Shown here one piece after another: positions 48,460 through 58,180 of a DNA stretch of 64,000 nt. Numbering within the stretch: position 1 is the first letter of the stretch; the number at the start of each line of letters is the position of its first letter. The notes beneath the pieces were generated by a model that was not told the origin of the DNA, did no database searches, and worked only from the letters and a program-made list of their open reading frames with translations. Both the position numbers and the translations under genes were made by a program. The stretch comes from Membranipora membranacea (Eukaryota > Bryozoa > Gymnolaemata > Cheilostomatida > Membraniporidae), in the NCBI GenBank assembly GCA_914767715.1, contig OU612069.1, forward strand, positions 22,441,387-22,505,386, in the 5' to 3' direction.

Positions 48460-49654
48460 AGGAAATAACTGTCAAACCCTATCCACCTAAAATCGTAAAT
48501 GAATTTGTATTTCTAGCCGCCACTGGAATCTACTTGTCACAACACTCCAAACGAGGACCATCACCAGTAAAATGTAAACATATCATATCTGCATACTGTA
48601 CCCAAAACAACCTCACTTAAGCGCCATCATATTATTAGACCACAACATATTAGAACATTCTAAACAGCAACCATCACTAGTAATGCTAGCCGTATCCTCA
48701 TTGTACATTGTACCAATGAGTTGCTAGTGTTATCAACACCACTACATGATGAGTACTCTGAGTAATCCCGTATTGAATCCCTTGTACACTGTTAAAAGTG
48801 TTGTATGAAAATGATCACACAAGGATTAGATTGGAAGAGGCAAAAACACAGCTGCCATCCAGTATTTCAATCCAACTCTGCAAGGACCCGTCTACTTCAT
48901 TCGTAGACATGCATTTTAGAATTGACACCTAGTGCGTGGACCAGAAACGGACCTTTACAGGAAAGTTACTCACAATCAATTGGTAGAGAGACAAGTTGTG
49001 ATCCAACCGAAAAACCGATAGGTTTGGAGGTGGTATTAAGGTAATGCCCATGAAGCAACTCTCATAGGGGACTTCTGACAACTTATGTGGCAGCTGAGCC
49101 CTATTTTTGCACACAATAAACACCTACAGTTTTGCCTATCCATCCTCAATTATTGTCAAGATAACTAGATTCATACCTGATCTTCTCTTTGGGACTAGTA
49201 TGAAAAACAGCAGGTGATGCTATGACATAGAAAACTTGCAACAGCCAGCACAGGTTTTTTGGCTTTTTCTAGCCATTTTTATTCAATCCAATAGACATAG
49301 TTTTGTCCATACCTATGAGGTTGCATAAAAATGTTTTGTCTGTGTGCAATCCTCAATCAATCATCAGTGCAACTTAATAAAGCCTAAGTGCCTGGGCAAA
49401 ATGTGTAAAATCTGCTTCAATAGAAATGTTGATGGTTAAAATTTGCTCAAATAGAAATTTCTATGGCTCAAAGGCTAATATCTAAACGAACAGTCATACC
49501 TGAGCAAATCATTTAAGCCTTAGTGCCTAGTCAAAGCTTTTAAAATCTGCTTTAATAGTAGTATCAATGGTTCAAAGCCACCTGCTTTGATAGAAATTTC
49601 CAAAATTCAAAGGCTAATCACTAAAGCACCAGGTCATATCAAAGCCCAATTTAT

Positions 49655-50020
49655 GTAGCCAGGCTGAATAGCTCAGTTTGTAGAGTGTCTGCCTTAAGCT
49701 CACTGTTTATTAAGAATGTTGTGGGTTTGAGATCATCAAAGTCAGATTTTTTTCCAAATGGGTGCTTTATAACGAGCATTTTTACCGTAATCTTCTACTG
49801 CTATTGAGTTGTTTTCTGCAAGTACCCAACAGCTCAGTGGGCTATCGAAATACCTCTCTGCTTGCACAATTTTGCTACCGATATGCAAAAATTTCTGTGG
49901 TGAGAGGGCGCTAAAGCGCCCCTCCCCGCCACGCCTACGGCATGTGGATCGGGCTGCGCCCGATCATTATGCTCATCTCTAAAATGTCAGTGAGTGAAAT
50001 TTTTTAGAATATAAGGCCCT
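49655..50020 (+). mobile_element. tRNA-derived SINE, same family as 9146-9546
   Basis: Head with A box GCTGAATAGCTCAGTTTGTAG and a degenerate B box (GGGTTTGAGATC). The body then reads GTTGTTTTCTGCAAGTACCC, GCGCCCGATCATTATGCTC and ends TTTTTTAGAATATAAGG. It aligns over its whole length with the reverse complement of the 9-kb copy. Confidence 0.75.
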
Positions 50021-51380
50021 GGATATACCCATTAAACTCTGTGCTCCTAAGAGTTATCTTATAAAATAATTGTCATGTAATCTGCTTTACACTTCTCCCA
50101 TGTGAGTTTAAATAACAGCAGCTATTGCTATGATTTCTTAATTATTTTCATTCATTCATGCAAACTTGTCACAGATTATACTATTATTCAGTTCTCTTAT
50201 AGTTGCTGCCCATGTACGGCCTGTCATAAGTTCAGATAGCGGCAATTGCAATCTCCTTATTATGTTCATTTTTTATCTAGACCAAATCGCCTGTATAATT
50301 TGTTGTGTCGTTGTATTTGTGACGTGTAACACCAATCATAGATATTCCTATTCGTTAAAAGCTTGCCACAGTTCTTTTTTTACCAGGCAGCATATATGAC
50401 ATGAGATGAATTATGTCTCAGTAACAATTACCTAATGGGCTGCAAAAAGAGCTGTGAGTTTAATTCTCAGACATAGTTGTGTTTGTGAGATTTTATCGGA
50501 TTTTAGAATTTTACACCACTAATTCCTATTGGGTGGAAGTATAAGTCCTACATACCTCTAAATCAGCTGTCGGCAACCTGGTCTATTTTCCAGTGCGGCC
50601 TAATAAACAATATTTTGCGGGCTGATTGTGGCCTTATGCCTATAAAGATATATATTACACATTAATTTCGATCCCCATCTCGCATTTTGTAATCTTGATA
50701 TTCAAGTATGTAGGCACAATATATTTCAAAATAGTGGCCATTCAGCATTAAGCATGTATCTTCCAAAGCCGTTTCTAGACATAATCATCTTAACTGTATT
50801 GGTGTTAACTCCTTTTTCAAGTGCTTTATTTTCAAAATTCCAGCACCCCTCCCACACCCACCCTGCCCTTTTCCATACACATGCAAAACTTCACAAGATT
50901 TTTTAAATTAGTATTTCTGTTGAGCTGAAGTTCCTTGCAACATACCACAGCTTTTACAAATAAATCTGTTTTAGTTTGTACATAGTTGTTACTCCGGTTC
51001 CGATTTTTTACCTGAAAGATATGTTGCGCTTTATTGTGTTGAGCCTGTGTAAAATGTGGAATTTTTTTAGAAAAAGGTTGCCCACCCATGCTCTAGATCA
51101 ATATTGATGTATTTGCTTAAATTCGGAGTTGTTTTCCTCCAATGGACAGGGGAGCAACTCCAAATACAGACAAATGAATCGTATATATGTTCACTCTGAC
51201 CAGTGAACCATGAGTGAACTAAGCTATGATCTGTCCAACTGAGCCGAATAGTTTTGCTCCTTTTCGGTGGTCTCTGATCTTATCAGTTCTAGTTATAGAG
51301 TGTCATATGGTAAAGTTTTTTCAATGTTTGCCTGATTGTTTGGGTGGGGATGGTGGTCGGAATAGGCTTGTGTGAATTAA

Positions 51381-51596
51381 GTGCATTTTTACTGGTGGTA
51401 CATAGCGAGCGCCATCAACCACTCATTTTGCGAGATGGCACAATTAGTAAGCTTGCTTGCTATTCACTGCCAGGTGATTGGTGCCGCTGTAGTTGACGGT
51501 TTGAGTTCCAACAACATCCTGAGGTGATGCATTTTGAATACCAATATTAAGAGAAAGCATCGCATGAGCGGTTATGCTGGTATTGCAGTATTAAAA
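51381..51596 (+). promoter_or_regulatory. Upstream cassette of the 51.7-kb orphan exon
   Basis: A box GAGATGGCACAATTAGTAAGC, B box GGTTTGAGTTCC, dyad AGCATCGCATGAGCGG...ATGCT at 51556-51578 and TATTAAAA at 51589-51596. It is the closest relative of the gene B cassette and keeps the same 58-65 base distance to ATG. Confidence 0.55.
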
Positions 51597-51653
51597 AGAT
51601 TGTAAAAATCTGATCTACTCATTACCTATTCAGTTGTATCTCTGCGCTCCGAC

Positions 51654-51711
51654 ATGAACAATGAGCAAATTATTGCCACCATGACAGCATTTCTAATTTT
51701 TTCAGTTGTAG
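51654..51711 (+). pseudogene. Orphan signal-peptide exon with intact donor
   Basis: Encodes M-N-N-E-Q-I-I-A-T-M-T-A-F-L-I-F-S-V-V-G, 58 nt, with donor G|GTAAGG. The intron start matches gene B (AAGTTTTTTGGAACTT). No convincing exon 2 or 3 is found downstream; a short match to the FWT exon at about 53158-53180 has an in-frame stop. Probably a decayed gene with a preserved promoter. Confidence 0.55.
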
Positions 51712-52198
51712 GTAAGGATACAATTCATATCAAGTTTTTTGGAACTTTCTTTGATAGCTCCCCAACAACTTTTTGTTTGCTTCTTGCTATATTGATCTAG
51801 TTACAACATGTTCTAACATTTCCTCTATCAATATTAGTGTTGTATTGAGCCAGCAAAAATGGAAATGAGCCGAGCAACTGAAATTTCCATAAATTCGGGA
51901 ACGAGCCGGGCCGAGTCGAAAAGAGCGCGTGAAATGGATTTACATTACGACTTCATAAGTTGATGTCCTACACTGTCTTGGTTTTACATCTAGGAAATTG
52001 CTTCTATGTCTACACTGAAGTATTGAGTCATTGTTATTGAATTATCATTATGATGACATTTAACAATATTGACCCACAAAAATGATAAGCCCATTATCCA
52101 GACAAATTTTCAGATTTTGGCGAGACGGGACGAGACCGAGACAGCATGAAAATCCGAGTCGAGACCGTGATGAGACCGAGACATATTGATGCCGATAA

Positions 52199-52375
52199 AA
52201 CATTCTTAAGAAAGTCAAGCGCCTCCGTATGATTGCCACCGAAGACGAACCACTACTCCATCTTAACCAGCTGCCGTCAGGCAGATATCAATCAATCAAG
52301 TTCCGCGTGCAGATCCGTGCCAAATTTTTTAGAGCAGAGTGTATCAAATATGTAAATAGTGTCTTCAAAAAGTAA
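52199..52375 (+). mobile_element. 3' end of a non-LTR retrotransposon ORF2
   Basis: A 58-codon open frame reads K-V-K-R-L-R-M-I-A-T-E-D-E-P-L-L-H-L-N-Q-L-P-S-G-R-Y (given residue by residue), then R-x-x-R-A-K-F-F-R-A-E-C-I-K-Y-V-N-S-V-F before TAA. The order L-R...P-L-x-H...L-P-S-G-R...R-F-x-x-x-F-I...N is the usual C-terminal tail of LINE polymerase ORFs. It is richer in GC than its flanks. No upstream polymerase remains. Confidence 0.5.
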
Positions 52376-52494
52376 TAACATTTTTTTTATGGTCTTATCA
52401 TTTTATTCATTTTTACAGAATCAACAGTTATAATAATTTTACAGAGCACCCTATAGAGACAGTTTTATTTCTCAGAGATTGAGACCGAATATAA

Positions 52495-52597
52495 ACATAC
52501 ATACATACATACACACATACATACACGCACGCACGCACACACGCACACACGCACGCACACACACACATACATACATACACACACACACATACATACT
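52495..52597. repeat. Compound (CATA)/(CACG)/(CA) microsatellite
   Basis: Runs of ACAT, ACGC and AC repeats over about 100 bases. Open frames on both strands here are repeat artefacts. Confidence 0.95.
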
Positions 52598-53895
52598 TAC
52601 CTCTATTATGGTAAATTATAAAGGTCTTAACATGGTTGACATGCAAAAAGCGGCATTTTACAGCTAATTTGCAAGTGATTTAGACAAATCGTCTTCCAAA
52701 CAATGAGTTATTTGCCACTAAGAATGAGATAAAGGTAGGCAAGCAAATTAGTGCATGGACGATTGATACCAACATTCAATCATCTGGAGGACATACTATC
52801 TTGTAAAAATCAACCAAAGTAAGTAAGTTCTTGGTTCACCAGACCTTATCAATCTGAAGATAGTGCAAGTGGTGTCCTTTTTTCTCAAGGTTACCCATCT
52901 GTCACATTAGCACAAGGGGGAATAACAACTGCTTGTGTATTGCATTGTGGGATACTAATAAAATTCATTTTTAAATCTTTGACAGCTTTATTTTTCCTCA
53001 AACTACCTGCCCCTCCCACCCAAAAACCTGATCAGCTGTTCTAATAGAGCCCGCTAAACCTTTTTCGAGGAGCACAGAAGGGCATTGAAATTTAATGGAG
53101 AAAGGGTTTTGAAATTTATCAAAATTCATATTGAACTATGTTGTTGAATCATGTTGAACTGTAACTTTTGGACTGAAAATTGATGGTGCAGGGGGTGACC
53201 GCTGACTTTGGTACAGTCGGGTTGGGAGCCACTTGGGGCAAGTCGTGGCCTGGCTAATCATTTTAAAACAACCCCAACCATTGGACAGGTTGGAATAGAA
53301 AACAAAGTTCCCGCGCGTTGCATTGTGGGATATTCAATCACTTATCTAAGAATATTCGGCAGCCTAAAATCTATTTGATCAAAAGTGAGGAAAAGGAAAG
53401 ACATATATAATTCTCTCAAAATAAAGGAGAAGATTGTGATGGTGTGTGCAACCTGTGAACGTTATTACAGCAGGCTGTGAAATTCAATCCAATTGCAAAT
53501 GCGCTGCATTGCGCAACATTCTCCCTCAGATAAAATCGTTTTATTAAAATATTTTATGAATTGAATAATTTGTCCTACAGATCATAGCAAACGTCTAAGT
53601 GAACTGATCTGTCAAGTTTCAGAAAAATTGGAACTTCTAGTATCTACATTGCATTGTGGGATATCATATTACTGCAGGACTATAATATATGGTGTCTTGA
53701 GGTGCAAATGGCTGTTGTTTTTATATTCTCTACTTCAAATAGGAAGGAAATTGATAATTAGACTGACTCAACAACACCTGATACACAAAATCACAATGAC
53801 TGCCAGCAGAACCAAAATTAAACAAAGTCCACACAGATCACAACCTGATCAAATGTGATCAATGTACTGCAATATTTGAATCACAGCAGCAACCT

Positions 53896-54220
53896 TGTGA
53901 GATAACTTCACAGCTTCCTTTGGAGGACCCAGGAGGGTCAGGAGAAGGAGCGGTAGAGGCTGTGAGATAACTTCACAGCTTCCTTTGGAGGACCCAGGAG
54001 GGTCAGGAGAAGGAGCGGCAGAGGCTGTGAGATAACTTCACAGCTTCCTTTGGAGGACCCAGGAGGGTCAGGAGAAGGAGCGGCAGAAGCTGTGAGATAA
54101 CTTCACAGCTTCCTTTGGAGGACCCAGGAGGGTCAGGAGAAGGAGCGGCAGAAGCTGTGAGATAACCTCACAGCTTTCTCGGATGACTCAGGAGAGTCAA
54201 TAAAAAGGGAGGGCAGAAGC
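53896..54220. repeat. 65-bp minisatellite, five units
   Basis: Units start at 53896, 53961, 54026, 54091 and 54156, with a degenerate sixth at 54221. Each begins with the imperfect dyad CTGTGAGATAACTTCACAG and contains a purine-rich AGGAGGGTCAGGAGAAGG. Units 2-4 are nearly identical, and unit 5 is diverged. Confidence 0.9.
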
Positions 54221-54320
54221 TGTGAGATCTCAAGTTCTCACAGCTCAGGAGATTTCAGATAAAGAGAATGGAGCCAGGTGATACCAGACGACGTCAACCA
54301 CTTCAAAATAATGTATATAA

Positions 54321-54575
54321 TTAAAGCCCAACCTCCGTCTTTTTGGAGGGTTCAAACGCTGACATTTGAATAATATATATAATTAAAACCTTTTTATTAG
54401 ACATAAATTAAAGCCCAACCTCCGTCTTTTTGGAGGGTTCAAACGCTGACATTTGAATAATATATATAATTAAAACCTTTTTATTAGACATAAATTAAAG
54501 CCCAACCTCCGTCTTTTTGGAGGGTTAAAACGCAAACATTTAAATGATATAGATAATTAAAACCTTTTTATCAGA
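54321..54575. repeat. 87-bp tandem repeat, three units
   Basis: TTAAAGCCCAACCTCC starts at 54321, 54408 and 54495. Each unit carries a small stem CCTCC...GGAGG. Units 1 and 2 are nearly identical; the third is diverged at its 3' end. Confidence 0.9.
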
Positions 54576-54675
54576 AACAAAATCTAAATCAAATCTCCGC
54601 TTTTGTCAAGAGGATGGGCAAATGCAATCTCCGGATTTTTGGCCACGCGCACCCGCTGTGGTCAACCCCTGTGCA

Positions 54676-54711
54676 TATAAAAACCGGGGGAACATCAAGG
54701 CGGGTCAGTTC
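54676..54711 (+). promoter_or_regulatory. Core promoter: TATA box plus initiator
   Basis: TATAAAAA at about 54677 is followed about 29 bases later by TCAGTTCTT, an initiator-type sequence, the expected spacing for RNA polymerase II. AATAAA at about 54941 lies some 235 bases further on, with no protein-sized ORF between. The layout with upstream tandem repeats resembles a solo LTR (U3 repeats, TATA, R) or a short non-coding RNA gene. Confidence 0.45.
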
Positions 54712-55070
54712 TTTTTGGAGAGCCCTCAGCAGCATATCACTCTGCAATATTTTGGTATTACTATTATTTTGGAGCGTATTACTATTATTTTGGAGCGTAT
54801 TACCATTTTGGAGCATACTACGACATACTGTTTTGGAGTTGACCTATTCTGACCTTTTGCACAGGAAACTTTGACGGTATGATAGAGCATGGTTTATTTT
54901 TTACGATGACTGTTTAAACTTATTTCCACCATTTAATCAAAATAAAGTCTTATTTTAATGTTGAAAGGCATCTCAACTATGAGTCATTAGTAAATTGATT
55001 TAATATCTGCTTGTAACAAAATTCTAAAGAACAATGTTGTGGATAAATTTGATTAGGTAAACAAAACACC

Positions 55071-55124
55071 TTTTGTATGGAGTTGCCTTCTTCCTCAACC
55101 GGAAGAAGTTAACTCCATACAAAA
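55071..55124. repeat. 54-base hairpin, 24-bp stem
   Basis: Arms 55071-55094 and 55101-55124 match at 22 of 24 positions with a 6-base loop TCAACC. It may be a fold-back remnant or a template-switch product. Confidence 0.65.
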
Positions 55125-58100
55125 TAAACATGAGCATAATGAATGAAATAGCGGTATCTGTTCTGTTCGGGTATTCGGCCCCAAGTGGGTCGAATATGCG
55201 ACAACCTTATGAACCAATGACTAAAGATTTTGAAAATCAAAACATGAAGCCTAGCCTAAAATATTATATAGTTGTATGAGAGGCAAAAAAACTTAATTCA
55301 GATCAAAGAAAAATATTAAGATAAATTATAATGATGCGATGAAATTTAATAAGGAAATACCTTGATACCTCACTTATAAGGCACCAGTGCTTCCTTTCTC
55401 TTCTGCTTTGTTCTTAGTTCCTCTCAGTACTAATTGGAGACACATGCTAAGTAAGGGAATGAAGTACTGGATTAATAAGAACCCTCCAACATCACACACA
55501 TCTCAAACTCTCATTATTTGCAAAACCAACAATGGGGGTGTGTACTATCAGTAATATTACAAACTGTCCAGGGTCTTTGAGCACTAGGGGTATCAATCAC
55601 CTGTTCTCTGGTGAGTGCGGTTTCATTCGAATACCCTACCCCCAGGTAAGACAATACAAATGCATCGTTTTCAAAGGAGAATGAATGAACAAGAGAATAA
55701 TATGACAAAGTCTGGTTGGTGTACCACTCTTCCCATCCCTACGCAAGAATCGGGGATCACAAACTGGCTTTAGGATTTCTATATTGTAATATTTCAGAGT
55801 AAATTAGGGAGTTTTTGTTCACATTGCCATATTAACAGGAGAAGATGAAGGTCTAATGACTAAAGCATTTCTCAAGTCAGGCAGTTACCTATGAAAAAAT
55901 TTTTTCAGATTTGCGCAGTGAAAAATTAAATGCCCTACTTGACATGAACCATTGCTGGTGGAGAGAGTGCCTTCTATAAGAAAATGTACCTCTCATTCTC
56001 TGCATTATGATATCACAGTACACCTAAAACGTGCTTTTGTCTTTTGGTAGCCTTCAAATTCTAATTAATAAAGTTCATAGTTGACAATACTCTGTGTCAT
56101 AAGTCTGATGGCTATTGTGACAGGTCAAAATTAAAAGCAGACCTCCTGCCTCGGCAGCAAACCCCTGGTTCATTCCTCATACTCCCAACCCAATCATTGC
56201 CTTTTTAGGGATCGGATTGTTTTTCTTACAATTATGTATGAGAAATATAAATACTTGGACTACAGACTACGTAAGACTAAAGGACTATGTTTGTTAGATA
56301 TGTTGAACCGCGAGGTAGTACATCTATCTTGTGACTGAAATGAAATAAAAGTGTCTGAAGGCCACCGCTCTTTTTTGGCAGACAGATTGGAACAATCTTT
56401 TGAGATCAGCCTGTATCTGGGCTTATTACAGAATAATCATCCTATCTCAAACAACAGAACCGTGGATATAATAGAAAACACAAAACAATTGTGCATTGCA
56501 TTGTGGGAAACTCAATAACTCATTCAAAAAATTTCTACAGCTGAAGATTATTTTGAATATTGAGATACTGATGAAAGTCATATATTGTTTTAAAGCGATA
56601 TTACCACCTTCCCCCGCAGTCGTGAGGGAGGGAGGGAGGGAGGGAAGGAGGTCGCTCATTGACCCACAATGTGAATACTGTTTTGTTAAAATAGAAATAA
56701 TCAAGAAGGATCTGGACTAAAAATAGCGATCCTAAAGGACTTACTATCCAATAGTCTGGTCACTTTTTAATAGATCCTGGTACAGAGTGGACTGTGGATA
56801 GTTTTTATGACGAGGCTGAGCTCCATATCCTGTAACACAACAGCAGAGAGTACTGATATCCGGCTTTAGAATGCAGTCATCTCTAATTGGTTACCCACGG
56901 TGATATCCTTTACCAGATATCACCGTTCATTTCCTACCATCATACAACCAGCAAGGTGTACTATAACTCATTGTTTAAAATATGGTATTCTGGTGACAAA
57001 AAAATTTGTTGACTGATATCGTAATACCCTACTTACGCTATGTAAGCCAAGCAGGCACATAGACAAAAGGGAATGAGCGGAATTTCTTTGACAGAAATTG
57101 GTTGATGGCCGGCTCAGGACAACCATTTCATCAAGAAATACGTATAAGTTGATGTGGGAGGGAAATGTCAGAGGGAGATATATGTTTACTGCTTGTGTAG
57201 CTGACGATAAATACGTACCATTGCGCATATATAGTAGCCAAATTGAGCGAGAGAAACCATCACTTCAACTAAGAAAAGCGTATGATTATTTTGAAAGTGA
57301 GTTGGGGCGAAGAATTGTACTGCTTTTAAATAGAACCTATCACATATCAAACTGCTTGGAAAACCATACATTTCATGAACTTCAGTTATAGAATTGAACC
57401 TCGAGTGTATTTTCTCTCTCCATGTATTTATGATCTCACACCATTCTTAGTCTTTAAAAAAGATGAAAATTGACGCCCTCCATCTCATTAAGATTTTAGG
57501 GAGTTGTCCTCTCAGAGGAAAGGAGGGTATAACTTCTTCAAAATTTTAAATAATCCGATAGACAGAGGATGTTATTGGCATAAAAATATGACAAGGTTTT
57601 GTCACTCACTGCATCCCGGAGAATGCATGGTGAGGTAGGGGTATGCTTTGAGGAATATTATCCCTGGAAAAAAATGCCAGTTACAAATTATTCTCAGGGT
57701 TGTAGGCTACACAATGAGCTCACTTATATTTATATATATACTTTTTTATTGGCAACCATGTTTTGCACTCAGTGCCAGAAAAAAATTTTTTTAGATAAAA
57801 AAAGAGAAACAGAACGGAAATGATATCATCAATGATGTTGGTCAAGTCGATAATATATGGTTGAAAAGTAAAGTTTTGAATGAACTGAACTTCTCTTTAG
57901 ATCTCAAATGTAACGGTAAAGCATTGTATGTAGCAGAAACTTTGTATCTTAGATTGTCTGTACGATATAAAAGTAAATGTTTATCACGAAAATTGAACTT
58001 GGTTCAATTTTAAACTCCAGCAGCTTAAACTCCAGCACTTAAACTCCAGCACTTAAACTCCAGCAGCTTGTGTGATCTGACATCTATTTCTCAGCTAACC

Positions 58101-58180
58101 ATCAATTGGATTTCAATAAATTTATACGATGATTAATCGCATCATAATTATGATTAGAGCATTGTCTTCATGTGTCACTG
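55125..58180. other. Intergenic region without recognised genes
   Basis: It contains a (GGGA)n tract at about 56627-56655, a TGCATTGTGGG motif at 56497 and a short tandem TTAAACTCCAGCAC-type repeat at 58010-58070. Open frames of 60-97 codons lack conserved features or splice support. Confidence 0.5.

Larger units (their letters stand above)
46530..51380. other. Repeat-rich intergenic region
   Basis: It holds a partial R-type repeat (about 47140-47520, with GATGGCAGAAACTCAGCTGAG), LINE-related segments (47865-48480 minus, 48823-49010 plus), a short GGAT run at 47632-47646 and a SINE (49655-50020). From 50020 to 51380 I see no recognisable gene, only short unsupported ORFs. Confidence 0.55.

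Noticed and set aside
52479-52667. Overlapping ORFs on both strands rich in T-H-T-Y-I and V-C-V-C
   Set aside because: Products of the CA/CATA microsatellite.
57098-57391. 97-codon ORF on the plus strand
   Set aside because: No signal peptide, motif or splice support; length is within what AT-rich DNA gives by chance.
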